The notes beneath the pieces are model-generated. The model had not been told where the DNA came from, made no database searches, and worked only from the letters and a program-made list of their open reading frames with translations. A stretch of DNA of 64,000 nucleotides from Rhinopomastus cyanomelas. Taxonomy: Eukaryota > Chordata > Aves > Bucerotiformes > Rhinopomastidae. A program made the translations under genes and the position numbers. The first letter of the stretch is position 1. Each line of letters opens with the position of its first letter. Shown piece after piece: positions 22,921 through 34,481 of this stretch. Location of the stretch: the NCBI GenBank assembly GCA_013400115.1, contig VXBP01009023.1, positions 1 through 64,000 of the forward strand. The letters are read 5' to 3'.

Positions 22921-23760
22921 ATTACAACATGGATTCGTCTCTGCTCCTTGCTGATATTTTTGCCTTTGTTTTCGAATTGCACCACCGCCTCCTTGCTTAA
23001 TGAATGTCCTTTGTTTTCTGGTCCTGATTTACTACATTTTACTGTTTTTTCACTCTCTTTCATCTCTTTATTTTTTGGCCATCTCTTTTTTTCCCCAGCT
23101 CTTCATCCTCTATTTCTTTAATCCTTTGAAGTGTCCTGCTAGTGCCTCCCCCATTGTCTTCCTTATCACTTCTTTGGCCCCGTTGGCAGATCTTCAACCT
23201 CCCTGCTGTGCCGTGCGTAGTTTTTCAAAGCCGGAGTCATCAACGTTAGTTAGGGGGCATCAAGACAACCATGGGCATCACGGGACGCGGGTCTCTGATC
23301 ATTGGGGAGATTGCTGAGCACCATCTCTTTTTGGCTTCTTACGTAGTGTCCTCATTACTTTTTTTGCTTCATTCTTTTCGTGCATCTTCTACAGGAAGAA
23401 ATTTCCTGTAGAAAGACACACTTTCCCCTCTTTCTTTCCTTTCTCATTTCTGTTCTGCCATCCCTTACTCTGAAAGGTGACAGTGCCAGTGCATGACAGT
23501 AAACATCATTACTGTTTCTTATTGTCTCTGACTCCATTCGTTTTTGCTTTTCTCTCTCTGCGTTTTCCCTTATCTCCTTCTCCTATGTTAATTTTCTTCC
23601 CTTCAGTGACCCGTGCTCCTCCAATCTCCCTTTTTTGTCATTGCTTCTTCGTCTCCTTAACCAACGTGGTTTTTGTGTTATTACATCACTCTTCCCACAG
23701 AGCTCTGACATAATCTTTAGCAAGAGCTCTCGCTCTCCCTTGCTATGTTCCATCTATCCA
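22921..23760 (-). other. Upstream tract of V4, purine-rich on the gene strand
   Basis: T/C-rich on the plus strand with element 2 at 23227, a diverged element 3 at 23477-23505 and the 'aatctttagcaagagctct' block near 23710. No gene seen. Confidence 0.6.
23227..23264 (-). promoter_or_regulatory. Conserved upstream element 2, V4 copy
   Basis: 'AAAGCCGGAGTCATCAACG' then 'TTAGTTAGGGGGCATCAAG' on the plus strand, 347 bp from the CSE. One of the best-kept copies. Confidence 0.62.
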
Positions 23761-25244
23761 AATGCAGAACAACCATTCCACATTTCTCCAGCCTATGCAT
23801 AACAAAGAAACAATTCATTAATTAATTTCTCTTTCCCTCCCCTTCTGGAAGAAGGCAATACTCTTCAGCCCCTCTCTTCTCAAGAAAAACCTTCTACCAC
23901 CTCCTAAAACACAAGCACAAACCCCAGGTACTAGGATATCTCTACAAACATGTGCAAATGAGTCCAAACTCAGGGAAATCTTTCCTTAAAGAACTGACAA
24001 CCATCACAGAAGAGCACACCAATCCTCCTCCTGGCTCAAACTGCACGAGGCCACCATAACTAAACAGCGCTTCTCATGGATGTGGGTGAAGAGCTATTCC
24101 TTCAGGTTCATTTTCCAGCCTCATGTTCAATATCAACTCCCTGGTTCTCCCTTCAAGCAGTCATGCACACCCAGAGCAACACAGAAAGAACCTCCACAAC
24201 CAGGGGCATTCTTCCCCATGAATATCTCTCATCAACACCATTCCTTCATCACACAAAGGAACCCACGAAGGTAACACCACGGCATTGTCACTGAGAGCAC
24301 GTGTAAGACATCCACTCTGAAAACCGCACAAAGGTCCCTTCTCCATCTGTGATTGCTGCCATCTTCTCATGACCTGCTTGGAAGCATCAGGCAACAAAGA
24401 TTATGACAGCGGTTTTTTGCTGGTCCAAATCTACAGTCATTACAATCCAGGTAAAATATAGTCACTCCTGCATGAATATGCCATGATTTAACAGAAACAA
24501 ATCAAGTCTGTCTCGCAATGTCATCCTGTTCAGACACAGGCAACTTACCTATAGCATCAACTGGTGGTTAAAAAAAAAAAACAGAAAAAAATGCAAAACA
24601 GACAAAAAGAAAAATCAACAAAACCCCCAGTATCAGGCAGTGGAAATGGTATTAAGGCACACTTTCGATGCTCATAAGAAATTATTCAGGACGCTGGACT
24701 CAAATAAAGTTTTCATAGTCTCCAGAAGTGTTTAAAATTGCTGTGGAGTGCACGATGTTCAGTTCCACGCTCTGAGCACAACGACAGTAGGAGGAAGACC
24801 GGAAAAATCAGGACAATCTTTCCACATTAAGCTGTCCTCAGAAGAGCAGAAAAAACTATCCCACACTAATGGCAAATGGCTCAATGCTTTTCAACCCAAC
24901 GGCTGCCAAAATTCTGCCATCTACACTTTATCTACTGTTACCAATACATACACAGCATAATAGAGATTGAACCATTAAAGGTGGGAATGCTATGGAGGAA
25001 AAGAAAACCAAAATGATTCATTCTACACATGATTCGTTCTACAATGTGTAGAACCACAACATTTGCTAACATCTTGCATATGGAGAAAGTTTTTTCCCTG
25101 CCTTGCAAGGGAGGTGACCAACAGTGCATTATGTTCATGTAATTCAAAAGCCAAAGAAGACAATAAGATACTATGATTTGAAAACATTTTGGAGGTCCTG
25201 AGAGGGTCTTCATCAGCCAGCCTGTGTATCAGGTCTTTTCTCAA
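23761..25244. other. Intergenic unit DNA, no gene seen
   Basis: Homologous in order to 18010-18900, 29820-30760 and 39400-40560, for example the 'agctattccttcaggttca' segment near 24090. No exon or transposon recognised. Confidence 0.5.
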
Positions 25245-25930
25245 AGTTTTCTACCGGCATCCTCTATAACAGGGGTCCTCAAACCCCGGCCCACGGGCCA
25301 GATACAGCCCCCCAGGGTCTCCAATGCGGCCCACCGGTACTTATAGAACACCCCCGCCGGGGGTTGGGGGACAGAAACCGAGCAGCCGCAGATGACTTCC
25401 TGCCGACTGCACAGCCGGGCTGAGGAGGGGGGCGGCTTCCCCATCTTTCCCTCCCTCACTCCAGCTCCCCGGCAGGACAAGCCAGGCAGCACAAACCAGC
25501 CAGCACCAGTGGGAAGCGCACACTGAAATATTATTTGTTTTTGTTGGTTACAATTGTTCTTCATTTTAAATATTGCATTCTTTTTCCTGTTTTTTGTGCA
25601 CTTCTACAAATAAAATATGTGCAGTGTGCATAGGAATTCGTTCATTTTTTTCCAAACTATAGCCCGGCCCCCGGCAGTGTCTGAGGGACAGTGAACCGGC
25701 CCCCTGTTTAAAAAGTTTGAAGACCCCTGCTCTATAACAAGCCATGGGAAGTCTGATCTCCAGCTAAGAATATAGTCTCCAGTCCTTCTGCTATGACACA
25801 GACCATGTTCTACGTAATATCTCCCTTTCCACCAGGGAAGACTCTTCCCTACTCAAAGTCATCACCCCGTGACACATTTCCATATCCTACTCAATGGCAC
25901 TTAGACACTTAGACTCAGCACCTACTGAGA
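25245..25930. repeat. Intergenic subrepeat, split by a hAT element
   Basis: Left part 25245-25269 ('accggcatcctctataa') and right part 25730-25930 ('ctctataacaagccatggg') join exactly into the subrepeat seen at 1890 and 18940 once the transposon and one target copy are removed. Confidence 0.75.
25270..25729. mobile_element. Non-autonomous hAT-type DNA transposon, 460 bp
   Basis: Terminal inverted repeats CAGGGGTCCTCAAAC at 25270 and GTTTGAAGACCCCTG ending at 25729 (one mismatch) are flanked by perfect 8-bp target duplications CTCTATAA (25262-25269 and 25730-25737). An 8-bp duplication and CAGGGGTC-type ends are hallmarks of hAT/Charlie elements. Subterminal parts (GGGCCGG…, ACTATAG) resemble mammalian/reptilian Charlie-like MITEs from memory; the subfamily is not verified. 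There is no transposase frame; the 324-bp minus frame at 25241 is incidental. The paralogous empty site is visible in sibling units. Confidence 0.9.
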
Positions 25931-26322
25931 AGGGAAACAATACACGCGGATGACAGCAAATGTTACTGAGTAGATAAGATTGAACAACAGAATCAGCAGT
26001 AAACAAGATAAGTCACAGTACGTCTAAAACAGTCAACACCACTGCCTGTGCAGTCTCGCGCTCCTTCAGCAAGTTTGTAATAAAATGTCACACAGCAGCA
26101 AGAGAGAGTCCCGATAAAACTGACCTCAGCGCAACCCTCAATACCATTCACACCCTTAAGCATCCAGGATCCAAGGAATAGCCACGGTTGAAATCAGCAG
26201 TTAAACGGGGAGAAAAGAGTGAGAATGGGGAAGAGAATATGAGAAATAGCGCGACTGAAGATTGTCATGACTGAATACTGGAATCTAAGGTCTGAAGGGG
26301 CAAGAAAGGGAGGGCCACTGAC
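25931..26322. other. 3' flank of V3
   Basis: Holds the 'ctgacctcagcgcaaccctc' flank at 26122 and, from 26190 to the donor, a stretch nearly identical to the V1 3' flank (42210-42350), although V3's EC3 matches V2 instead. Confidence 0.6.
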
Positions 26323-28797
26323 CGTGTCCAGCAGAGCGGACGACTCCGGCTGCGTCTCCTTCCCCGCAGGGACAGGTGGAGGCGGTGGGAAGTTGGGGCT
26401 GAAAACCATCAGGTCGCTTTTGCCCGCGCCGTCCGACACGCACAGGCTCCGGCTCTGGCGCTGCGAGTACGACCAGCTCCCCACTTCGCTCGCGCACACC
26501 AGCGTCGTCGGACCGGCACCCGACAGCACGGCCGAACGCGGCCAACACCGCGACCCAACGTACAGCAACAGCGCCAGCACGAACACGCTCGACACCGAGC
26601 AGATGGCCACCACCAGCCACACGTTCGTCGCCCACTCAGACACACCCACTGCAACAGCAACAGATCCAGCTCCGCCCTGCGCCATCCCTCCAATCCCTGC
26701 TGACGAGCCCGCAGAAGCCTGCGCCGTCTCGCTGCCCTCCACCAGCGACACGCTCAGCGTGGCCGTGACCGAGAGCGACGGCTCCCCGTGGTCACGCACC
26801 ACGATCACCAGCCTCTGCCGAGGGCCGTCCGCCTCCTCCAGCGCCCGCGCCGTGCTCACCTCGCCGCTGTACAGCCCCACGCGGAACGCGCCCTTCCCAC
26901 GCGGCTCCAACAGCTCGTAGCGCAGCCACGCGTTGTACCCAGAGTCCGCGTCCACCGCGCGGATCTTCGCCACCACCTGACCCGCCGGCGCACCCCACGA
27001 CGCCCACGCCCACAGCGATCCCGGCTCCAAAAACGACGAACCCTCGCCCGACAACACCCCGCCCGCGCCCGCACCCGCTCCGCCAGCCGCAAGCAGCAGC
27101 GACGGCGCGTTGTCGTTCTCGTCCACCACAAACAGCTGCACCGTGGCGTTGCCCCACAGCGGCGGCTCCCCCGCGTCCACCGCGCGCACCTCGAACTGCA
27201 GCACCTGCACCTCCTCGTAGTCCAGCGGCTGCAGCGCCCACAGGCGACCGCTCTCCGCCTCCACCGACACGTAGCTCGACGCCGGCCGCCACCCGCCGCC
27301 CGACACCGCGCCGCCGCCGCCGCCCTCCGACAGCGAGTAGCTCACGCGACCGTTGCCCGCCTCGTCCGGGTCCCGCGCCCACAGCCGCGCCAGCTCCGCG
27401 CCCGCCGCGTTGTTCTCCCGCGCCAGCACCGTGTACACGGCCTGCGCGAACGACGGCGCGTTGTCGTTCACGTCCGACACCGGCACACGCACCACGCGGC
27501 TGGCGCGCAGCGCCGGCGAACCGCCGTCCTCCGCACGCACCTCCACCTCGTACTCCGACACACGCTCCCGGTCCAGCGCCTCCCGCAGCACCAGCGAGTA
27601 CGAGCCCGCGAACGTCGACACCAGACCGAACGGCGACGCCGGCCACAGCAAGCAGCGCACGCGACCGTTCGCCCCCGAGTCCCGGTCCGACACGCTCAGC
27701 AGAGCCACCCCCGCCCCCACCGCCGCGTCCTCCGACACCGGCACCGACAGCGACGTCACACGCACCTCCGGCGCGTTGTCGTTCACGTCCACCACCTTCA
27801 GTACTACTTTGCAGTGACCAGACAGTGGCGGCGTCCCCTTGTCTTCAGCCTTAACGTTTAGGTTGTAAAAAGAAACTGTTTCAAAATCCAGCATCTCTTT
27901 CAGTCTGATCTCTCCCCTTTTCGCATCGATACTGAAAACATCTGAGGCAGAGGGTGGAACAACGCTATCAATTTTGTAAATCACTTCTCCATATATTCCA
28001 GTGTCCGGATCTTCAGCTTCCAGCCTGAGCACCAAAGAGCCAGGTTCCGAATCTTCTGGCAGCTGCACTTTATACACCGACTGGTTGAACTGGGGAGCGT
28101 TGTCGTTCACATCCAGCACCGAGATCACCAGCTCCATCGTCCCCGACAGAGATGGGTGGCCACCGTCACTCGCCATCAACAACAATCGATGCTCAGGTAC
28201 AGTCTCGCGATCCAGCGCTTTCGTGAGCACCAAGAATAAAGACTCCCCGTCTTCTTCGTTTTTTTCAAAATCCAACCCGAAGTGCTCGCTGGGGCTCAGA
28301 GTGTACGAGAGCTGCGCGTTAAAGCCCACATCGGCATCCGACGCGCCCTCCAACGGGAAACGGGAACCGGGCAGAGTGTTGAATTCCGCGATGCTGAAGT
28401 TCTTCTGGGCGGCAGGGAAGACCGGGGCGTTGTCGTTGATGTCGGTGACCTCCAGCTCCACGTGGAAGACGCGCAGCGGCCGCTCCAGCAGCACCTCCAG
28501 CCGCAGGGCGCACGGCGCGTCCTTCCCGCACAGCTCCTCCCGGTCCAGACGCGAGCTCACCACCAGCGCCCCGCTCGCACCGCTCACCTCCACGCTCGCC
28601 CGCCGGCCCTGCGGCACCAGCCGCAGCCGCCGCGACTCCGCCTCGCCCGCCTCCAGACCCAGGTCCTGCGACAGACGGCCCACCACCGTCCCGGCCTTCG
28701 CCTCCTCCGGCACCGAGTACCGCACCTGACCGACCACCAGCGCCCACACCGCATGCAACACCAGCACCCGCAGCAACGAAATCCAGTATACGGCCAT
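26323..28797 (-). CDS. PCDHA: PCDHA variable exon V3
   Basis: Complete, 825 codons; start at 28797 (MAVYWISLL) chosen by alignment with siblings; donor GTCAGT at 26322-26317. Domain order as in V5. The EC1/EC2 linker is AAQKNFSIAEF, the EC2 loop EKNEEDGESLF, and EC3 begins KVQLPEDSEPGSLVL. EC2-EC3 match V2 except in the EC2 loop and a few EC3 residues. Odd points: EC4 reads VGAGVALL where all siblings read VGTVVALL or VGTVVAVL (two nearby substitutions to G on the gene strand), DVGFN replaces DVGSN in EC2, and the proline run is the shortest (five). The frame stays open upstream of the ATG for 61 codons into the CSE but has no ATG there, so it is 5'UTR. Confidence 0.95.
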
Positions 28798-28966
28798 CGA
28801 CCCCGACCGATCGACGGATCCCGACCGTGCCCCACACGGCTCCCCGACACCGCCCGCACCCACCGGCTCTCCTCTCCAGCTCCCCGTTCCGCCCCCACCG
28901 CGCTCACAGCCGGGTTCTTCGCAGCACCGGGGCGGATCCGCCTCGCTGCTCTGCCATCGTTTCTGA

Positions 28967-29010
28967 GCCTGCAGCGACACCGTGTGCTGCTCCCAAGCCT
29001 CGCTCGCTCC
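28967..29010 (-). promoter_or_regulatory. PCDHA: CSE/CGCT-box promoter element of V3
   Basis: It lies 170 bp upstream of the V3 ATG. The core is intact; the distal part reads AAGCCTCGCTCGCTCC on the plus strand, slightly diverged from siblings. The 5'UTR is identical to V6 over about 110 bp. Confidence 0.86.
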
Positions 29011-29320
29011 TGGACATCGATCTGCTATATTGGGGGCTCTTTATTACTTTTACAACTGTTTTTATGTCTTTCCCCCTGACGCCCTCTTGTCATGTTTTTC
29101 CACCCGTTTATGCTCTTTCTTCATTACTTATTATCTTTTTCTACTGTATTCCTTTTTCTTCTTTTTTTCTCCTCTTCCTTTCTCTGCTGTTCCTCCTCCA
29201 TTTCGTTCTTCCATTCAAGCGTCCTGTTAGTGTGTGCCCTGCTTCTCCCGTTTCCATTCTTCTCATTTACATATCTTCGCTGACAGCTCTCCAATCTCCT
29301 CTGTCTGCACGGCATAGATC

Positions 29321-29362
29321 ACCGAAGTTCGGTCCAGTAGCGCTAATTACAGGACATCAGCA
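29321..29362 (-). promoter_or_regulatory. Conserved upstream element 2, V3 copy (diverged)
   Basis: 'ACCGAAGTTCGGTCCAGTAG' then 'CGCTAATTACAGGACATCAG'. The AATTA and CATCAG half is kept; the GCCGGAGCC half is degraded. 354 bp from the CSE. Confidence 0.45.
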
Positions 29363-29548
29363 CTAATCACAGGGCATTGCGTCCAGAACGCGGGTACCTA
29401 ATCATGATGGAGGTTTATAAGCATCAGCTCTGTTCAGTATCTAAAGATAAGGCCGGTACCTGATGGACTTCCCTCTTCCTTGTTTCATTCCTTACAAGCA
29501 ATTCAGTCTTTCATTCATTTACCTCCTGCTCTCCCTTTCTATGAATAC

Positions 29549-29600
29549 TGACAGTGTCAGTGCTGGACTGTAAACTCTTTTACCGTTTCTTCCTCTAAGA
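29549..29600 (-). promoter_or_regulatory. Conserved upstream element 3, V3 copy
   Basis: 'TGACAGTGTCAGTGCTGGAC' followed by 'TGTAAACTCTTTTACCG', near-identical to the V2 and V5 copies. Confidence 0.5.
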
Positions 29601-29830
29601 CTCCATTTATTCTTTGCTTTCCTTTCTCTACGTTTCCACTTTTTTCGTTATCCTTTCTCCAGTTTTAATTGTCTCCTCTTCCTTGTCCTTCCTCTCCCCT
29701 CCGGTTTCACTGTCGTTGCCTTTCCTTTGCCTCCTTAACCAACATATTTTCTATATGATTTTATCACTCTCCATGGAGCACTGACATGACATTTGGCAAG
29801 ACCTCCTATTTCCTCTTCCTTTTCTTTCCC

Positions 29831-30764
29831 CACTACATCTCTTCCAACAGGAAACAACCATCCTGATTTCCTCCATTCTATTCAAGAAAGACTTGCTTCC
29901 CTCCCCTTCTGGAAGCCCCTGTTTTCTCAAGGAAAACAGAAACATATGCTGTAAGCTTACATGTTATGCAAACAGGCACAAAGTAGTTCAAACCAAGGGA
30001 ATTCTTCCCTCAGGAACGTTTAGCAGGTGATCATACTAATTCTCCACTTAGCTTACAATGCTCAGGGGCACCATTGCTATAACGCAGTTTTCATGAACGT
30101 GGATGAAGAGCTATTCCATCACATTCATTTTCCATCTTTGCGGTGAATATCAATCTCCTGCTTCTCCTCTCAGGCAGATATGCAACAAGAAAGAACCTCC
30201 GGACCCAGAGGCATCAGTCCCTATGGAATACCTCTCACTCATCAGCATGATTCACTCACCACACAGACAAAAATGCTCACAAAGGTAGCACTACGGTATT
30301 CTTACTGAGAACATCCCTATGACATGCAACATATCCATTCCACAAATCCATAAGGGTCTCTTCTCCATCTGTGATTGCTGCCATACCCTCACTCTCTGCC
30401 TGGAAGCAGCACAAAAATTTAAAAAAAAAAAATGGACAGTGGTTCTCTGCTGGTTCAGGCCCACAGGAATTACAATCCAGGTAACATTCAGCCAGTCCAG
30501 CATGCAGATACCATGATATAACAGAAACAAAAGTATCTCTGTCTCTCAATGTAATGCTCACATATGAGGTATTTACATTTAGCAGGGTGGTCCTTCAAAA
30601 CAAAAACATTTTCTGGGCAGAAGAAATGGTATTACTACCACACCGACAGCAGGACAGAGGTCAAATAGGAATGACACATAGGAAGACAACAGAGAACAAT
30701 ATGGTGCAAGGATGGGAAGGTCTGGACATCTTGAGAAGATCTTAAGTAACCAGCTCTGCATATC
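29831..30764. other. Intergenic unit DNA, no gene seen
   Basis: Homologous to 23780-24700 and 39420-40250. A (A)12 run at about 30420 interrupts a segment shared with 24340-24430. Confidence 0.5.
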
Positions 30765-31625
30765 AGTAGTCTTCTCAACATTTTCCATTGGTATATTCCA
30801 TAACAAACCAGGGGAAATCAGATCTCCAGCTACGAAGACATTCTCCAGTCCTTCCCCAGTGACATCATCCATGTTGTACCCAGCATCTTCACTTCCTCAG
30901 TCAAGACTCTTCCCCACCAAAATTTACCTTGCCAGAGATGCATGCCCAGGCCATAGTCACGGCTTGAGGAGCATCACTGCCAAAACACCCAGACATTGCT
31001 CCAGCACAATAACACACCTCAACTCTGAGCACCATCCAAGGCCATGGCACATCCTCACTTACTTCATCATCAGTATGAAGAGGACTTAGAGGGATGCAAA
31101 GAAATCAGAGTCTTGCATGACTGTTATCAGAATTAGATGCGTGAACTTCATTTTAATTGCTTTTCAGCAGCTGCAGGTGGAATCATGAGGGAGCTGCACA
31201 TTCCTGTTCTTAAAGGATCTGACATTAGAGCAATGACAAAGCTAATTAAAAAAAAAAATTACCATTGACCTTTCAGTCAATCAGCACGGGGTTCCGTCGT
31301 TTAACAGAAACTAAAGCACATCTGCCACCATACAATCAATGGGTGGCTCTTCAACATAAAAATTAAAAAACCCCAAACCCCATAAAAAAAGGAACAACAA
31401 TACAAACAACGAAGGAATGCATTCTGATACATTCGAATGCCAGGTTTGTCAGCATTTTGAAGAAAGAGACTGCTTCTCCTCCCCACGGCAAGACTAAGAA
31501 CACATAGGTCATGGTGGAGACATTCATGGAAAGCTACCAGAATGAACAGAAATAAAAAAGTTTCTGTTTAAGCAACAACATTTCAGATCAAAACAGTCAG
31601 AGTAAAGCCAAGTATGGCAGTTATC
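30765..31625. repeat. Intergenic subrepeat copy and following unit DNA
   Basis: Subrepeat at about 30770-31100 ('catatcagtagtcttctca…' to 'agcaccatccaaggccatg'), then unit DNA ending 'aagccaagtatggcagttatc', which abuts the CR1. Its partner copy is at 33080; subtracting the two CR1 insertions between them restores a spacing of about 950 bp. Confidence 0.6.
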
Positions 31626-32777
31626 ATAGGATCATAGGATGTTAGGGGTTGGAAGGGACCCAAGAGATCATCGAGTCCAACCCCCCTGCCGGAGCAGGAC
31701 AAAACTATCTAACACAGATCACAGAGGAACGCATCCAGGCTGGCCTTGAAAGTCCCCAGAGAAGGAGACCCCACGACCTCCCTGGGGAGTCTGTTCCAGT
31801 GCTCCGTGACCCTCACAGTAAAGAAGTTCCCCCTTGTGTTGAGGCAGAACCTCCTCTGCTGCAACTTACACCCATTGCTCCTTGTCCTATCACAGGGAGC
31901 AAGTGAAAAGAGCCTGTCCCCCCCCTCCTGGCCAGCCTTCAGGTACTTATAAACATTGATCAAATCTCCCCTAAGCCTTCTCTTCTCCAGACTAAAAAGC
32001 CCCAAGTCCCTCAGCCTCTCCTCAGAAGCCATGCCCTCCTGTCCCCTAATCATCCTTGTAGCCCTCCGCTGGACCCTCTCCAGTAGATCCTTGTCCCTCT
32101 TAAACTGGGGGGCCCAAAACTGAACACAGTACTCAAGATGAGGCCTCACCAGGGCAGAGTAGAGGGGGAGAAGAACTTCCCTCGATCTGCTGGACACACT
32201 CCTCCTAATACACCCCAGGATCCCATTGGCCTTCTTGGCCACCAGGGCACATTGCTGTGCCATGGTTAACCTGTTGTCCACCAGGACCCCCAGGTCCCTC
32301 TCCACAGGACTGCTTTCCAGTAGATCACCTCCCAGCCTGTACTGGTGGAGTTTGTTATTCCTCCCCAGATGCAGGACTCTGCACTTGTCCCTGTTGAACC
32401 TCATCTGGTTTCTCTGTGCCCAGCCCTCCAGTCTGTCCAGGTCTCTCTGGATGGCAGCACAGCCCTCAGCCGTATCAGCCAAACCTCCCAGCTTGGTGTC
32501 GTCGGCAAACTTGCTGAGCAGACACTCTGTGCCCTCATCAATGTCATTGATGAAGATGTTGAACAAGACCGGTCCCAGCACCGATCCCTGGGGGACACCA
32601 CTAGTCACAGCTCTCCAGCTGGACCTGGCACCATTGATCACCACCCTCTGAACTCTATCCTGCAACCAGTTCCTAACCCACCTCACTGTCTGCTCTTCCA
32701 TCCCACACCTCCTCAGCTTGCTGACTAAAATTTCATGGGAGACAGTGTCAAAGGCCTTGCTAAGGTCAAGGTAAATC
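31626..32777 (-). mobile_element. CR1 LINE, 5'-truncated, well preserved
   Basis: About 1.15 kb. The 3' terminal repeats (ATAGGATCATAGGATG) are at low coordinates. On the minus strand an open 330-codon frame (32701-31709) reads the C-terminal CR1 polymerase: GVPQGSVLGP, FADDTKLGG (catalytic Asp pair), NGILGCIRRS, RPHLEYCVQFW, VTEHWNRLP. The frame continues upstream to KAFDTVSHE at the truncation. Target duplication TATC on both sides. An intact frame and precise ends argue for a relatively young copy. Confidence 0.95.
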
Positions 32778-32804
32778 TATCTTCAAAGGCAGTAGTACCA
32801 CAGA

Positions 32805-33014
32805 GAATCATAGAATCATTAGGGATTGGAAGGGACCTCGAAAGATCATCTAGAACCATCCCCCTGCCACAGCAGGATCACCTAGACCAAGTGGCACACA
32901 AACATATGCAGGTGGGTTTTAAATGTCTCCAGTGAAGGAGACTCCACAACCACCACGAACAGCCTGTTCCAATGCTCTGCCACCCTCACTGTGAAGAACT
33001 TCCTTCTGTTATAT
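32805..33014 (-). mobile_element. CR1 LINE 3' end, about 210 bp
   Basis: Starts AGAATCATAGAATCATTAGG and continues through 'ggaagggacctcgaaagat', 'cctgccacagcaggatcac' to 'tgaagaacttccttctgtt'. Short direct repeat ACAGA at both ends. It sits 27 bp from the previous CR1 and is a separate insertion of a different subfamily (closest to the element at 38209). Confidence 0.88.
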
Positions 33015-34481
33015 ACAGAAGAACACGAGTTTGCAATATGTAGGACTTCCAGAGGTCCTGAAAGGATCCCATGAGTGCAGATGTATGCTAAAGGCCTCCA
33101 TGTTTTCTACTGGCACCCTCTATGATAAGCCATAGGAAATGAGATACATAGCTAAGCTGGCATGCTCCAGTTCTTCTCCCATGAAGTAGATCACATTCTC
33201 AATGGCATCTCCATTTCCATCTCCAGCAGTGATTAGTCTTCCCCACACAAAATAATTATCCCCATGACACATATCCAGATCATTCTCTGTAACTCTCAAA
33301 AGGACCAGCACCAAGATACTCAGACATTGTTTGACGCTATGCCCGAGTTGTAAATATCCACTCTGAGCATGATCCAGGTCTTCATATAGTCTCACTTTCT
33401 CTTACAATAGTTAGAGAGAACACATGGACAGATGCAGAGGCACTCACTGTAGTTTAGACTAAGGCACGTCCACAACAGGAACATAAAGAAGGCTGCAAAG
33501 CCACACAACAACTAGCAGCTCCTTCAAGGTGCATAAAATTTACCATAAATGACTTGTGCCTTTTCAGCAACGTCCAGTAGAAACTCTACAGACCTGCATG
33601 TTAGAGTTCTTAAGTATTCTATGAATAGATTTGTGACAGCTATGCAGATCTGCTAAGGCACATGGAATGCAGAGAGGTTATATGAGTAAGTCAGAAGGGC
33701 TTCACCAAGGACAAGCCCTTGTCTGATAAGTGTAATGTCCTTCTGTGATGAAGTCACTATGCTGGTGGACAACAGAAGACTTACAGGTGTCAGATTCTGT
33801 AAAACATTTGATGTCATCTTCCATCTTTATTGCTTAAAGATTTCATACTGAGATGTGTAACAGCAGTTACCTTAACATAAAATTAAAAGAATATTTAAAC
33901 CTTAAGACACACCTTAAACATACTTAGAAAAAAAAAATTAAAAAGAAGTAGGAACTGTCTTTAAATCTTTTATAAAGAAAAACAGAAGAAAAAGCCAACA
34001 CACTTAATAGCACTCATAAAAGCTCTGAGTGCCTGGAAGTCTACTATCACCACAGCCTATGTATCTTTCCCTCCTTTGGCAGCCCCGGAAGACAATGATA
34101 CAAACCCACAGGCAAGACCTGCAGATCTGATGTCATGCAACCTCTCATCACATTTGTAAGGGATTTCAGTCTTCTGGAGAAAACTTAAGACGTAAAACAG
34201 TAGATCTCAGTGGACAATGGTGCCTGCTATTAGATAAAGTAGAAACTTTATTTCCCCAGCATTTATTTCCCCATAACAGAGGCCGAGTGACACACTGATA
34301 AAAAAGCAGATATAAAAGTGATATTCAAGAACGTAAGCAACCACCAAGCATGACCACGGCAACAAAAAAAGAATGAGCCTGGCTACCACTAATGACTAAT
34401 CTGAGTAAAGGAGACCTGCTGAGTGACTGTAACAGGGCAGAAAATAAAGAGGTGAGAATTGAGATAAAAAGGATCACTAAC
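33015..34481. other. Intergenic subrepeat copy, old CR1 remnant and 3' flank of V2
   Basis: 33080-33430 is the partner subrepeat copy. 33650-33830 is the start of the same old plus-strand CR1 as at 3400, here cut short. 33840-34200 matches 4390-4750. Together 33015-34200 is the closest relative of 2760-4750, linking the V2-V3 interval with the one left of V6. Confidence 0.6.

Larger units (their letters stand above)
29015..29830 (-). other. Upstream tract of V3, purine-rich on the gene strand
   Basis: T/C-rich on the plus strand with a weak element 2 (29321), a strong element 3 (29549) and the 'tgacatgacatttggcaag' block at 29783. No gene seen. Confidence 0.6.

Noticed and set aside
25241..25564. 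107-codon minus-strand frame
   Set aside because: It runs across the boundary of the hAT element into its non-coding interior and has no transposase features.
28798..28980. In-frame N-terminal extension of V3 (and V2) back into the CSE
   Set aside because: The extended frame begins at GTG, not ATG. The frame is not kept in V6 or V5, and the downstream ATG with signal peptide is shared by all six exons.
32345..32728. Plus-strand frames opposite the CR1 polymerase
   Set aside because: Antisense shadow of the intact CR1 frame.
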